Source: Oscillospiraceae bacterium (GTDB lineage: Bacteria; Bacillota; Clostridia; Oscillospirales; Oscillospiraceae). Taken from it: 38,537 nt of DNA. The stretch is taken from the NCBI GenBank assembly GCA_031270395.1, contig JAISXU010000008.1:1-38537 (forward strand). The letters run 5' to 3'. The notes under the pieces were generated by a model that saw only the letters and a list, made by a program, of their open reading frames with translations, had not been told where the DNA came from and did not search any database. Numbering within the stretch: the stretch's first letter is position 1; each line of letters opens with the position of its first letter. Shown piece after piece: positions 13,301-20,268 of the stretch. Position numbers and translations under genes: made by a program.

Positions 13301-16300
13301 CGCATTCACGGCGACGGTTTTGTTCGCCCCGGCGTTCACGATGGACAGTGTTCCGGTGCTGTCGACGTTTACGGTCACCTGCCCGACATCGCCGGCCAAC
13401 ACTCCCGACAACGCCGCTTCCGCGCCGGATACGGCTACAGTGCTCGTGCCGTCGTACACGCGGCCTGTCGCCTTGACCCCGCTCACCGTTATCGGCTTGG
13501 GGCTGACGGCGACTACTACGGTTTTTTCCACCGTCTCATAGCCCGTCGCGGAATACGTGAGCGTAACGGACTTGCCCGCGCCGACCTCGCCCACAGAATC
13601 GCTTAAAACCGTGCCCGACTTGAACGCCCAACCGGACGGTACTATGACGGCGTTCTGGAGCGTCTGCCCATAGATAGCGGAAACGCCGGGGGACTGACTG
13701 TAGCCCGGACTTAGCGACGCCTCGAGGGGCGGAACGGTACCCGCCGTTTCAGAAGACCATATCGCGCCGGAGTACCCGGAGGCGGTGACGCGCACCTTGA
13801 GATAATATCCCGCGTCCGCGAGCTGCGGCGTGTACGATTCCGACGTCGAGGGCGCGCTCGCGGCGACATAACCCGTGGTGTCGTTCCCCCTGAACCACGT
13901 GTAGCGCAGTTGGGGGTTGTCCGTCACGCTCGCCGCCGCCGTGATCGCCGTGCCTATCGCGAGGTCGCCGGCGCCAATCGTGACGCTCCCCGCTATCTGC
14001 GGAGGCGTTGTGTCGGAGGGATACAGCGTCTCCTCGTTGTAGTCGTCGGCGTAGCGCGGGTACGTGTTTTTATACTCATTGCCGCCGGCGGTCACGGAGA
14101 TTTGCTCGCCCGTCTCCGTGTTGGACGTGACGGGGAGGTAGACGTACAGATTGCCGCTCGCGTCTGTCTTTACATCGTGTATCCCGTAGACGCCCGCCGC
14201 CGCGTTGGGGGTTTGCGCCGCCGTGACGTCGCCTATTGTCGCCGCCGTGACGGCGGTGCTTGTTATTTCGGAGCCCGGGCTGCCCACGGTCAGCGTGTTC
14301 TTATAGACGCGCTGACCGGCGGAGTTGTACACCGTACCGATGCCGGCGATCAAGTTGATGCTGCCACCGTTGATGTAGTGTTCGCCGAAAGACGCGCCGC
14401 GACTCCCGCCTGTGAGGATTCCCCCGTTGACGATAAGGGTTCCCGCGCCATAGGAGCCGTACCAGTCTGTATTTATACTGCCGCCGTTGATCGTCACACT
14501 TCCGGGGCTCCAGGCGCCCAAGCCGAAACTGGCGCCATAACCGGAGGCGCCAGACGCCGTGATGTTGCCGGAATTTATGGTGATCTGAGCGGAGCCTGAC
14601 CATCTGCAACCTATGGCGGTGCTGGCGCCGGTTGTACCTTTCACGTACGCGGTCAGGCTGCCGTCCCCGTCTATCGTGAGGTGTGTGCCCACGGTCAAGC
14701 TTGTCGCTTGAAGATAGTTGTCGCCCTCAAGCGTCAGCGTGTTGGCCGCATAGTTGCTCCCGAAAGCGGAGCCTGCCGGGGTGTTTATTCTGACGTCTTT
14801 GATCGTGACTGCCGCGGCGCCTACCGTGCCGTTGCCTGTGGCGGATATGTTTTCCCCGGTTCTATAGTTGCTGTCCAAGTCATCTCTCATGGTGACAATA
14901 ACGGGTTCGCCGCCGTTTATGGTGTGCATCGCGCCATCAAAGGTGTAATTGGCGGTGTATTTTGCGTCGCCCTCCTTAGCTTTTACCACAAGCTCGCTCA
15001 CCATGTGGGCCTCTTGCGCCATGTCCGAGGTGGGGCGCACACCTGACGCGGTGTGGTCGACGGCGACGTATTTGAGCCGGACTGTCACGTCCTGCGCGGA
15101 GCTTGTCGCAGGGAGCCACAGATATACCTTACTGCCCGCGTCGGTCGCGGCGCCTGTGTACGCGTAACCCGTACCGCCGTATGTTACGCCCGTGACCGGC
15201 GTGTTCGGTATAGACCCGCCCGCCAGATGACCGGAGACGGCCGAGTGCAGCGTCAGCGTGTTCATGTACACCACGTCGCCCGCGCTGTTTTTCGGCTGCG
15301 TCGCGAAAGCACCCGAGCCGCCCGCTATATTCAGGCTGCCCCCGGATATTACGACACCGCCGGAGATGCCCTTTGCATCCCCGCCGCCCGTCGCGTTAAG
15401 TACGCCGTTACCCGCCAGCGTCAGAGCGGCGCCGCCGGCGGAGGCGTCGATGGCGCTCGCGTTCGCGCCGCCCGCCAGCGTGACGGTTCCCGATATGTGC
15501 AGCGTCACCGCCGCGCTCTCACCGAGCGTCAGCGCGGCAACGTTGTCGCCGAGGCCCGTTATCGACGCGCCGTCAAGCGTGACTGCGGCTGTCGCGCCCT
15601 CAGCGACCACTATCCTGCGGCCGCTCGCGGACACTCCCACCACGCGCACGTCGGCGCCGTCTGTAATGGTGTAGGTTTGGGTCTCGGAAGCATAGCTCCA
15701 TCCGGTACCGGAGTCCGCGGGCACGGCCGCGCCGAGGTCAATTACGGCTTCGCCGCCGCTCTCCGCTGTTATCGCGGCGACAGGACTGACGGCGGAGGCG
15801 TAGCGCTCCGGGGTTTCCTTGACGCGCGCGTAGAAGAAATACTCCACGCCGCTCGTGAGCCCCGTGAACACAGGGCTGTCCTGCCAATCGTTTGCGGCGG
15901 GCGTGACCTGCGCTGTGAGCATGGCATATTCATGCCCCAAAACGGCGTTCAGGGTCACGCTTGAGGATGTCGTAAAGCTCGCAGTCGGCTTCGCCGGCGC
16001 CGCCGGAGCTGTTTGTTTGACGACGGCGGCCGTGACGGCGGAGCTCACCGTACCCGTCGCGTACTGTGTCGATATGGCGACGCTGATCGTCTTGCCGACG
16101 TCAGCCGCCTTAACCACGTATATGATCGGCATCGGCATGTGGGTTCCTTCGTCGAACTGCTGTTCCCCGCTCTCCGTCGCGCCCCCGGTGACTTTCCACA
16201 CGTAGGACAGGACGCCGAGGTCTCCGCCCGCCGGAGACGTGTTGAGTTCATTGACGTTCGCCGTCAGCGTGTCGCCCACCTGCGGCGCGGCGTGGCCGCC

Positions 16301-17077
16301 GCTGATGCTTATCGTGGGCTTTTTTGTCCCGTCCAGCGCGTACCCGCTGATCACGACGGCAGTCGGCCCGGAGCTCACGCTGCCGGTCGCGTTCTCGGCT
16401 GACACCTCTATCTTTATCGAGCTGCCGATGTCCGCTGTGGTTATTCTGTACGTTATGGGGGCGTATGCACCGGGGTCGCCATCGTCCCACGCCGATGTAC
16501 CGTCAACGTGGCGGGCGCTCTCCCCCACCCCGACGGTCCACGTGTATGAGAGCGCTCCGAGCGCTCCGAGCGCGCCGGGCTCATACCCGTCCGGCGACGC
16601 CGTGAGTCCGGATATATCCGCCGTCAGCGTGTCGCCCACGCGCGGCGCCGTGTGGCCGTCGCTGATGCTTATCGTCACCGCGCCGCCGAGCGTGTCGGGC
16701 GGGTCGGACAAGGGCGACATGTCGCCGAAAACCGTTATTAAGCCTTCTTGCGCGTCAACGGGCGGTTCCTCGCCCGTTGACGAAGCCTGATCTCCGTCCG
16801 ACACCCCGCCCGGGGTGTCGCCATCTTGCTGCGGTGTCGTGTCGCCGGGGCCGGAATCGGGGTCGCCGGACACCGATTCCCCGGGAAGGGGATCGGAATC
16901 GGGCTCGTTTGACGACCCAAGCGTGCCGTCGCCCTGTTCGCCGCCGGTCTCCGTCTCCGCAGCGGACATGTCGTCCGTTTCGCCGGCGTCCGCCGGTGTG
17001 AACGCAACCGTAGCGGTCACCATCGCGAGCGACAGCAGCATCGCGAGCAATCTTTTTGCCAAACCGCGTTTCTTCAT
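1352..17077 (-). CDS. Giant secreted SLH-anchored surface protein (about 5,240 residues)
   Basis: One uninterrupted frame. ATG 17077 begins a signal peptide (MKKRGLAKRLLAMLLSLAMV..., ending near PADAG), preceded by an AGGGGG ribosome site; the frame is open 17 codons further up without a better start. Order of parts: Asp/Glu/Gly/Ser/Pro-rich linker (~16985-16745); two Ig-like repeats beginning TISISDGHTAPRVGDTL and TISISGGHAAPQVGDTL (~16690-16010); FN3-like segment; two beta-helix-like regions rich in G-x-V-T-I-N-G (~15740-14040); Ig-like, YDG/MBG-like (VYDGTSTV, TYDGTAIF, VYDGNESF) and Big_3-like domains (~14040-11380); two copies of an ~1,100-residue block (11360-8000 and 7440-4130) and a partial third (~3840-3400); Ig-like; a bacterial repeat domain (FDRWEK, ~2860-2620); an all-beta domain; and three SLH domains at ~1960-1790, 1735-1570 and 1530-1355 with LTRAML, ITRQEL and ATRAET motifs. 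SLH domains bind secondary cell-wall polymer, so the protein should be non-covalently wall-bound. The likely role is adhesion or a surface coat (inference). No catalytic domain recognised. Has its own promoter. Confidence 0.93.
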   Translation of the reverse strand: MKKRGLAKRLLAMLLSLAMVTATVAFTPADAGETDDMSAAETETGGEQGDGTLGSSNEPDSDPLPGESVSGDPDSGPGDTTPQQDGDTPGGVSDGDQASSTGEEPPVDAQEGLITVFGDMSPLSDPPDTLGGAVTISISDGHTAPRVGDTLTADISGLTASPDGYEPGALGALGALSYTWTVGVGESARHVDGTSAWDDGDPGAYAPITYRITTADIGSSIKIEVSAENATGSVSSGPTAVVISGYALDGTKKPTISISGGHAAPQVGDTLTANVNELNTSPAGGDLGVLSYVWKVTGGATESGEQQFDEGTHMPMPIIYVVKAADVGKTISVAISTQYATGTVSSAVTAAVVKQTAPAAPAKPTASFTTSSSVTLNAVLGHEYAMLTAQVTPAANDWQDSPVFTGLTSGVEYFFYARVKETPERYASAVSPVAAITAESGGEAVIDLGAAVPADSGTGWSYASETQTYTITDGADVRVVGVSASGRRIVVAEGATAAVTLDGASITGLGDNVAALTLGESAAVTLHISGTVTLAGGANASAIDASAGGAALTLAGNGVLNATGGGDAKGISGGVVISGGSLNIAGGSGAFATQPKNSAGDVVYMNTLTLHSAVSGHLAGGSIPNTPVTGVTYGGTGYAYTGAATDAGSKVYLWLPATSSAQDVTVRLKYVAVDHTASGVRPTSDMAQEAHMVSELVVKAKEGDAKYTANYTFDGAMHTINGGEPVIVTMRDDLDSNYRTGENISATGNGTVGAAAVTIKDVRINTPAGSAFGSNYAANTLTLEGDNYLQATSLTVGTHLTIDGDGSLTAYVKGTTGASTAIGCRWSGSAQITINSGNITASGASGYGASFGLGAWSPGSVTINGGSINTDWYGSYGAGTLIVNGGILTGGSRGASFGEHYINGGSINLIAGIGTVYNSAGQRVYKNTLTVGSPGSEITSTAVTAATIGDVTAAQTPNAAAGVYGIHDVKTDASGNLYVYLPVTSNTETGEQISVTAGGNEYKNTYPRYADDYNEETLYPSDTTPPQIAGSVTIGAGDLAIGTAITAAASVTDNPQLRYTWFRGNDTTGYVAASAPSTSESYTPQLADAGYYLKVRVTASGYSGAIWSSETAGTVPPLEASLSPGYSQSPGVSAIYGQTLQNAVIVPSGWAFKSGTVLSDSVGEVGAGKSVTLTYSATGYETVEKTVVVAVSPKPITVSGVKATGRVYDGTSTVAVSGAEAALSGVLAGDVGQVTVNVDSTGTLSIVNAGANKTVAVNATLAGEKANNYVIEMLPVRATITRKTVTPSGAVTASKTYDGTAIFDGANMVTTGVTFTGKLGGDVLTLSASEVTGSLASASVGSGSLVVSGLFTLTGADSPNYTLMGQPPVVGTITPGDFANVTLTPPTAADITYGQTLADSALTGGDARGAFAWTAPATRPSAGAAQQQSTTFTPNAETRANYALAENYTAQVAVLLTVNKAAPAMTLSAVYDTNETPTLTATASLTGAGGGAAPTGSVAFSYVLDSGGSVTIDLAVAISGGTASAALTNPVAGNYTFTAVYSGDNNYSTITETLAGFKTDLTQQTAPIEISGDTGITYGDTDKTLTASGGNGGGAFTFSAPQNDYIDVAPGGAITVKKAGGPVTVTAKKAADATYNEATATAQVTVSPRPLAGAAVAVSGSYPYTGAAHTPAAAAVAATLGGNPLEHGVDYTFSVTAGGTDIGAATVTATGRGNYTGTVTGTFSVIKAVPDVTLSVFPDSGARYGQTVTLRAQARNKLSNDVPTGYVGFKIGDEVLGTVALDANGDAEYSYAANTVGSPKFSAAYQGDDNYSAAASSDAVYPISRAERELDIQSASLVYGSTATLTAIPSAGAGDGAVTFSVPQNDYIDVAASGAVTIKKAGGPVTVTAVISGGAYYADAADTLEFSIAKLDTVFTASQYGGVSGKLATTHIIVEFDKSFPAGEFSTGNIVLTGASVSGTVSTPDATPAGYTRVYPYGSIYLVPVTLNAAVVNGGTAAVAVQNLDNHTVTGAQSRDVTVYKPVKAAKPQDIGIDYVNERLTGLASDASYVITPAGLDPVETGTLSAGVTTFAIPGSGWFGKTLSIVRRGGAETVDSDPYTLAIPSRPQAPTGLAVSSVVSGDDAVGTLSGLTTSAVYEYTKATDQGQPSDPGTVHDASSLVVTFPQTSTATVRIRLKATGSSFAGEWASYVILSPGGVDLGDKLEGYTSDGTLGKPLTIADATITEVAAPPGDAWLTVTHSAGVWTVAAKTALAAGEYDYTLSVTATVDAQQQTLHPHVHFTVHQNAVIKSVTTTLDTGGDGATDKVVIEFEYPVAIAFVDVSLSGAVFKTGTAFADTGVTPGEPRTTYTVNAALYLNSKTGDAIPVTVRLDAETFAYQRQMQPDVTEITNSAAQVTIPRSIKSAKAVTPVDGYSTGYIQFTLNGPADTPPGHAIMADDLQYFGDPGGTYDGPIVFSASTFHVDYVMRVDADMNYTYRVFITPTAPIFDGSLTMSIQTWGVASFPVSGAVKVEADKTLTGVTYIIDGGGNNYLTDIDAFQIIPELDAQNGIAVPELHLELGREYEADAVTAVYVNGSALPPSLYASSTGSAKTFYLDGVSQGDIGVTHVLTLKTGWADPDAAGDGYKVAVLYKDNTTTQGMTRVKNLTASYVLTVNIDGGQTVTRHASGESVGISAPASLDGGERVFHNWTASVGVVANASAASTTYTMPQSAAAITANYRRPTPAITVNYEDETLDGFIAGEHYKVETAAGATIYADMTAAAGGKLDINNEDSAKALFGKSLKITRLGGGNIDPSAALTLTVAARPAKPAGLTATDETFAGFDDGTISGVTAGMEYHMEWSDDGNDWTVCTSDAPITGLAPGDYYVRYRAVPGVSFKSESVELTVAASVTTAVWQISLLDAASAAVSGDVSLGTDVYGYAATYSKYIVVKNTGNQPVSGLAAALSGDGAGSFTVTSLSGASGGTLAPNETAHFTVAPVSGLAPAASAYAAVVTVSGDPAVPGRPGAPAAGGVAAGFTAKFTVNRAPAPAAVDLDYTIPTGHVYDGATQGIGTVALKAPYNSGAGAVTVYYTGTGGTTYSKSATAPTSAGTYVVAADVAQGTLYEAASGLELGNYAIAKKTVSATGVTASKVYDGNESFSQSQIVLTGVSFPGKADGDTLTLNISDVTGGTVTDADVGTRTLTLTGAVVLAGASAANYTLTSVTATATITKDDITFAAVQHGGVNGKAASTHIDITFNKPVADFAASAALISGGAARHGTASDVSGEGAPHTVWRVPISLDDGTTDGTDINVKVQNLTNYNVTGTNPASVTVFKPVKEQTPAAKIDYVNERLIGLAPSADYTMNGIAHRSDDSGVMIDQTGGEISAIPEAWHGGSIPVVKLGGEHTVDSDAQSLSVPARPGAPAVTGVNTTDGDNGSIAAQGAVDTSALEWRPKDGEWRSWSTQTPDNLAAGEYHVRTAAKAAGGYGAGGNFRGSVAVVHVYTSDTIILGDALQGYAPNDHRAEIAEPQMASAPTVTEGAGWFDIVAESGKYFVRPRADLETRTDLSQREYAGVVSIPVSTGGSVTRPVSFTVHPRVKFAAIAPVTANNDDGGLTTSVTLNFEYPTLLSFGDVEIGGAAVKSGVGFTDDASGTPRSSYIVAVTPKEVNKTGDAITVVITPDTGAYLYQTSASDYAKPSASAVVSIPRSMSVQRLGDVLPDVAPGYSTGYIQIELGGCAIPPESIIDFDAAYSGAVRLTNVGGANAAILAVMPVTAAAGDVYRVFISVTTGGTVSLSIPSFGVPAVQVEGIKKSADLAGVTYFLDGGGNNYLTDENGFQTLPESDALHAVIAPDYTLRTSEDFDTTEVAGIYVRNKSKDGANRALTADMYTAAAGDGVTFYFDGEAYAGLTEQLVITLKSGWAGVEDYGGNVYEITVIFRNKTTSALSAALGMVSVVNVTRTYDLTVVGGELAGGEVAGRFAAGSKADITAPETIENDTKVFWNWTAAGTPGNGTFDTATSRETKYTMPDNNATATAVYAARPAAPPLDNSKIDYQNRTIALPNGPYSYTLSDGSAGSFTVSGEKIDIDDAWFGKTLTVRSANAWPESVAAPVFIEQIRPEPGGVSAAHETFAGFNDGELRGVTSGIEFRASGDVDWTSGVNGAVGLAPGVYVVRLASVAGADFYGRELTLTVDAGAPPVWSVSLGDASSVTFTMAPYGYYGAGVPARDITVTNNGNQPTGSSMSNRQGTTALSVALALGEDSPFVITGIPESGIAGLAPGDSASFTVKPKTGLAAGHYEDTLTVTGDGNGISKTLSLSFTVSKAEITGFGAVSSFVAGKAGEVLPDLDELGELTAALNAARGEAAAYYDGGTVTASMSWSYAGYRDDFISKAYSPNDLPYPQQIGVYVFDGTAVSFGTQSANINSTSLKARLYVIVNDVPRAISLDAEGTYLFDSAPYGYDEAPAGHAVTVTNQGTQATGELTAELGGAGAQSFELTPSGGIIDSIAIGAAGSGVTVRPKTGLPPGEHRATLTVRGAEYDNINPKSYAISFTVRSGEITGFEPITAVSAGVAGYGAKTLGELLGVGGGLPAEVTARATHGLVEIPVTEWTPDGGYDATVPGSYVFTATLGALPQYTANPHGLTAQLAVTVAAPVHAQTPVFTVQPAPYSGIADVTQGAAHTLTAEAAAADGGAVSYKWYTSAVMDYSAGSAIADATASEYDVPVSAAGTVYYWCETVNNNASATGDTESPSSRSMIAEVTLRYALLTVNGGTASPGADSGEAGKYAAGETVTITADPVGAGKMFDRWEKDSGPAVTLPTAGSGSIVMPADDVTLTALYRDIPPSAATDPGSGAGDAEDAGGTDGAVTANGGLATLVYSVADGMVTVELPAQTVREIIGTSSGGEASIDVSTVEGAEAVTFIPKSGLSDIADAELGVVVVFPLGAVALDVQATKSLVAQAAGTSITLKVGAASAALTPAQTASLPGGAAVYDISAYSGGQYIHSYDGDMLITVPYEDRLPAGAWYLDDGGTLERVPSEYSAANKTVTFKPPHLSLYVVGYAGLPFEDVKESDWFFEDVEYVYGRGLMTGTGATVFDPQGFLTRAMLVTILYRLDQSESAAAAAGGGVRTVPADGAASFDDVPADQWYTDAVRWAASNGIVLGVGDNKFAPDRAITRQELATMLYRYAVQELRIENGEWRIAGADISGYADAGQISDWAYDAMAWANATGLITGRTETTLAPRGKATRAETAAVLRRFIENVG
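1541..1572. repeat. Seven-base tandem repeat inside the third SLH domain
   Basis: Four and a half units of ATTCTCM (two ATTCTCC, two ATTCTCA, then ATTC) lie in frame within the giant gene. They encode ELRIENGEWRIAG between the second SLH helix and the start of the third SLH domain, where other SLH proteins have only a few residues. It looks like an intergenic-type heptamer repeat that invaded a coding sequence without breaking the frame. Confidence 0.8.
4130..7440 (-). repeat. Internal duplicated block of the giant protein, copy 2
   Basis: Landmarks in order: QHGGVNGKAASTHIDI, IDYVNERLIGL, a segment with GGGNNYLTD (about 5641-5668), an FxNWTA bacterial-repeat segment, ETFAGFNDGELRGVTSG, and ITVTNNGNQP (about 4425-4448). 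The same landmarks occur in the same order in 8000-11360. Confidence 0.85.
8000..11360 (-). repeat. Internal duplicated block of the giant protein, copy 1
   Basis: Contains QYGGVSGKLATTHIIV, IDYVNERLTGL (about 10945-10985), GGGNNYLTD (about 9476-9503), FHNWTA, ETFAGFDDGTISGVTAG and VVKNTGNQP (about 8264-8288). Corresponding points lie about 3.84-3.88 kb from those of copy 2, separated by one YDG-like module. Amino-acid divergence is high, so the duplication is old. Confidence 0.85.
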
Positions 17078-17207
17078 GTCCTTGACCCCCTGTTTGTCCG
17101 TCCTCATATGTGAGCGGAGCAGCGGCAATCACCGCAAATATCCCGGCAAAGCGACGCCATTTCGCAGCGCCATCCGGCAATATACACTATTATCGACAAC
17201 ATATGAC

Positions 17208-17236
17208 ATTATTGCATAAAATGCGACGATTGTCAA
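17208..17236 (-). promoter_or_regulatory. Promoter of the giant surface-protein gene
   Basis: On the minus strand a consensus -35 TTGACA (17231-17236) is followed by a 17-base spacer and -10 AATAAT (17208-17213). The expected start near 17201 leaves a leader of about 120 bases before ATG 17077. The surroundings are AT-rich, in contrast to the gene. Confidence 0.75.
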
Positions 17237-17374
17237 TAACGTAACATTATCCGTGTGAAATTTGTGGTGACCGGTTGCGTGTATCCGATTGGTGCAGAAT
17301 AAAAACCAGAACCAAATTTTATGGAACCTCGTAGGGGCGCGCATTGCGCGTCCGTTGTCTGCGCTCCCGCCTCG

Positions 17375-17843
17375 CGCTTCTCCTGTATTCATGGCAAATA
17401 ACCGTTTTCTGGTCATGCCGCCGGCGGGGTACTTTTCGTCCCGCCGAAAAGTACCCAAAAGGCGGCGCAAGGGGGTCAGGGGACAGTCGTCCCCTCCCCC
17501 CTTGCGAATCCCCCCACACCCCTAATACGGGGGTAACCATGTATTGCGACAGTCGATTGTTGCGGCGGGCGGCTCCGCGCCGCCCGACACCGTATCTCCA
17601 TTTGCCCTACGAGGGACGCGTCCAGCATGGCGTTCCAAACGCCCGTAGGGGCGGGTTTGAAACCCGCCCACGCATCCCACGTCCTGTAGGGGCGACCGAC
17701 CCCGGTCGCCCGCGGTCCCAACCCTCGTCCAAAACCGAAACGAAGCCGGGGCGAAGTGGGTTCGTTTCGGAGAGGACGAACGACGAAGCGAGAGAGCTTT
17801 CGGCTTAAGCCGGAAGCGAGACTTAGCGAAGTCCGTGAGGACG
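17375..17843. repeat. Composite intergenic repeat, copy I
   Basis: No gene is supported in 17237-17892. Modules in order: a GGCAAAT...TTTTCTGGTCATGCC lead (17393-17419), hairpin B with 12-bp arms GGGTACTTTTCG/CGAAAAGTACCC (17427-17456) followed by CAAAAGGCGGC, a long hairpin with arms CGCAAGGGGG/CCCCCTTGCG (17466-17506), an AATCCCC...CGGGGG hairpin (about 17506-17534), CAGTCGATTG, module C with GGCGGGTTTGAAACCCGCC (17601-17669), then repeat A in reverse (17725-17843). The same order recurs at 24728-25316. Confidence 0.8.
17725..17843 (-). repeat. Dispersed structured repeat A, copy 3
   Basis: Reverse-oriented copy starting (on the plus strand) with CGTCCAAAACCGAAACGAA and ending GTCCGTGAGGACG, so its two ends CGTCC and GGACG are inverted. 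It lies 50 bases below the stop of the blaR1-like gene. Confidence 0.85.
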
Positions 17844-17892
17844 AGCCTCCGGCCATAATGTCCATTGTCACGCGGGAAAGAATCTGGTGTGC

Positions 17893-20268
17893 TTAACTTT
17901 TCATTTCGCTGAAAACCTCCCACTCGCCGCTGCGTCTGCGGGTCAACACGATTGTGCGGTATTCCGCTGTTTCGGTGTTTTTGTCGCGGATTGTCACCCA
18001 AAACGCCACAGCCTCGTCCCAATCGTCTTCCCAGTCCTCAGCCGGAATGTCCGGCGTACTGATTTGCTCATAAGATATAAAATGGTGCGAATAGTTGTTA
18101 CTACTGTAATACCTGTCAATCACGTTGCCCGTTAAATAAGCGCCGTGCAAAAGCGTGTATGAACCCGCGCCGAACCAAGTATAGAAGTCGGCGTTTGAGC
18201 CGCCCCACTCGTATGAAAAACCGCCGGAGAGGAAGTTGCCGCAGCCATCCGTTGCGGGATAGACATACCCGCGTTTGCCGCCCGCCGTGCTGATTTGCAG
18301 CGTCACGCCGAGTTCATAGCCGCACTCTCCGACAAAGCCCAAATCCTGCGCTTTGCCGAAATTTTCCTCGACCCAACGAATCGCCTTTGCGCTATTCTCC
18401 GGCTCGAACTCACGACCGTCCGGCAAGTAAAGCGTCAGCGAGGTGATGTTCTTGATTTCCTCCGGCAGCAGCCAATGCGCGGACTGTTGAATGTCCGGTC
18501 CGACCAAGCTATCCATATAGTTCAGCCTGATTTCAAGCGTACACTGCCTGCCTTCGTCATAGTCAGCGGGCGCGTCGACAAGCACAGTGCAGATAAACAC
18601 GCGCTTTTGCGCGTCATAATTCATCTCAGCAAGCTCTGCGGTGCTGAAATCGTACGTCATCACGCCATTATTCCTGTAGTCTCTGCCGACGCGGTTCCAG
18701 TAGTATTCGACGACGCGTTCGGCTTCGCCGCGCATAGTCGAGCCGTCGCCGTCCATCACTAAAAATTGCGCGAGCGCGGGAATATCCTTGGCTTTGAGCA
18801 GTTCAAGATAGCGGTCGATGACAGCTTGGGCTTGGGCTTGCGCTTTCGGAACGGCATTGTCTTGTGATGTTGTTGGAGTGGGAAATTCTTCACCATTCCG
18901 CACAAGCTTCACACCGTAAGTCGCGCGCAGGATATCCTTCGTGTACTGCACATCAATGACACAGATGTATACAGGGGCTTTGGCCGGCAAATAAAAGACA
19001 AGCCCGGAAATCTCATATTCGACCGGCGTGCCATCGGGGAGGAGCAGTGACACGCCGACGCTTTCGACGGCGTCTGAGGCGATTGTCAGCGACACATCTC
19101 CATCTGTGTAAAGCGTGTTCTCAGGCTTGTAGTCGCCTTGCCACGGCGCAAGAGCATCCGCGACGCCTTTGTCCCAACGCAAGCCGAAGTTAAGCGCGGT
19201 CGCGGACGAGCTTGATGAAACCGCTTTAACTTCGGGGATTGTCGGATGTACAAAATTGTCGTCCGCCCTGTTTACCGCCAAGCCTACACTAAGCGCCGCG
19301 ACAAGCACAACCGCCGCGAGAACGATAATCCTGCTTGGTTTGCGAAAGTTGAGTACGCGTTTGACCCGCTCCTTCATGCCGCCCTCGCCGAACGCAAGCG
19401 GACTCGCGCCGATTATGCGCCGCCCCGCCGCCAGTCGCACAAGCGAAGCGGAATAGTCGTGCCTGAGATTTTCAAGTTCTCCAAAGCCGGACTGCCCTGC
19501 CCCGCCGAGCTCACGCATAACGCGCTCGTCACAGGACATCTCCATATCGGCGGTCATCAGCACGAACGCGAGCCACGCCAGCGGGTTGAACCAGTGGACG
19601 CACAGCACCGCGAACGCGAAAATCTTGACGAGGTAGTCCCGGCGTTTGATATGCGTCTGTTCGTGGAGCAAGATGTACGCGCGCTCCCGCCCGACAAGAC
19701 CGGCCGGCAGATAGATTTTCGGACGGAACAGCCCGAACACAAGCGGTGTGCGGATGCCGTCAACCTCAAAGACATTACCGCCGACAGGCGCAGAAAATCG
19801 CAGCTTGCGTCGCAGTATAACCGTTGTGATTACGCTGTATATCAGCATCACAGCGATACCAAACAAATAGATGTATACGCCGAATATGAACCACGCCTGT
19901 GACGGACCAACCTGAACCGTATTCGCGCCATAGTCGCCCCAACCGGGTTCCACATACAAAACCACAGGGTCGTGAAAGTCTTGACTCAACGCGCTGCCAA
20001 TTGATTGGTAAGCGCCGCTGACAGCGGAGGAAAACGAAACATCATAGTCAAGTTGGACGCCCTGCACCGGTTCCGCTTGAAAAGGTAAAAGACTTACAGA
20101 ACTCTCAAACGAGAACGGCACGACGAGCCGGAATGCCGCGACGAGCCACAAACAGTAGCTAATCCACTTGGGGGCGCGGCGCAACGGCAGACGCGCAATG
20201 ACTACCGCCGCGATGACAAACGCCCCGGTGATGCTCATGTTGAGTACGGTTTGAAAAATATCGTTCAC
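17893..20268 (-). CDS. BlaR1/MecR1-family membrane metalloprotease sensor (peptidase M56)
   Basis: A 791-residue integral membrane protein. Hydrophobic segments lie at about 10-27, 36-50, 125-152, 215-238 and 313-332. The zinc-protease motif HEQTH is at 202-206 in LLHEQTHIKRRDY, with the downstream MEMSCDERV (242-250) typical of M56. In this family the protease domain is activated by a signal sensed outside the cell and leads to cleavage of the BlaI/MecI repressor. The extracellular part (about 335-791) has no recognisable penicillin-binding (transpeptidase) domain; residues ~490-600 (VIDRYLELLKAKDIPALAQF) look NTF2/DUF4829-like, so the signal is probably not a beta-lactam (inference). The start is GTG 20268, overlapping the stop of the repressor gene in GTGA with GGAGGG just upstream, so translation is coupled. 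No beta-lactamase or penicillin-binding-protein gene is near. Confidence 0.9.
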   Translation of the reverse strand: MNDIFQTVLNMSITGAFVIAAVVIARLPLRRAPKWISYCLWLVAAFRLVVPFSFESSVSLLPFQAEPVQGVQLDYDVSFSSAVSGAYQSIGSALSQDFHDPVVLYVEPGWGDYGANTVQVGPSQAWFIFGVYIYLFGIAVMLIYSVITTVILRRKLRFSAPVGGNVFEVDGIRTPLVFGLFRPKIYLPAGLVGRERAYILLHEQTHIKRRDYLVKIFAFAVLCVHWFNPLAWLAFVLMTADMEMSCDERVMRELGGAGQSGFGELENLRHDYSASLVRLAAGRRIIGASPLAFGEGGMKERVKRVLNFRKPSRIIVLAAVVLVAALSVGLAVNRADDNFVHPTIPEVKAVSSSSSATALNFGLRWDKGVADALAPWQGDYKPENTLYTDGDVSLTIASDAVESVGVSLLLPDGTPVEYEISGLVFYLPAKAPVYICVIDVQYTKDILRATYGVKLVRNGEEFPTPTTSQDNAVPKAQAQAQAVIDRYLELLKAKDIPALAQFLVMDGDGSTMRGEAERVVEYYWNRVGRDYRNNGVMTYDFSTAELAEMNYDAQKRVFICTVLVDAPADYDEGRQCTLEIRLNYMDSLVGPDIQQSAHWLLPEEIKNITSLTLYLPDGREFEPENSAKAIRWVEENFGKAQDLGFVGECGYELGVTLQISTAGGKRGYVYPATDGCGNFLSGGFSYEWGGSNADFYTWFGAGSYTLLHGAYLTGNVIDRYYSSNNYSHHFISYEQISTPDIPAEDWEDDWDEAVAFWVTIRDKNTETAEYRTIVLTRRRSGEWEVFSEMKS

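Noticed and set aside
1486-16790. Many long plus-strand reading frames opposite the giant gene, including one of 754 codons (1706-3970)
   Set aside because: They are antisense shadows of a GC-rich gene: Arg/Ala/Pro-rich, without domains, ribosome sites or promoters, while the minus strand has continuous recognisable domains.
17078-17200. Possible riboswitch (for example c-di-GMP-I) in the leader of the giant gene
   Set aside because: The leader is long and can form some pairs, but the conserved GEMM core elements are absent and no terminator or sequestered ribosome site is evident.
17344-17808. Open reading frames in the intergenic repeats (e.g. 17344-17808, 24611-24997, 29340-29574)
   Set aside because: They translate the repeats themselves, giving the same Arg/Ser-rich peptides at several places; no ribosome sites or families.
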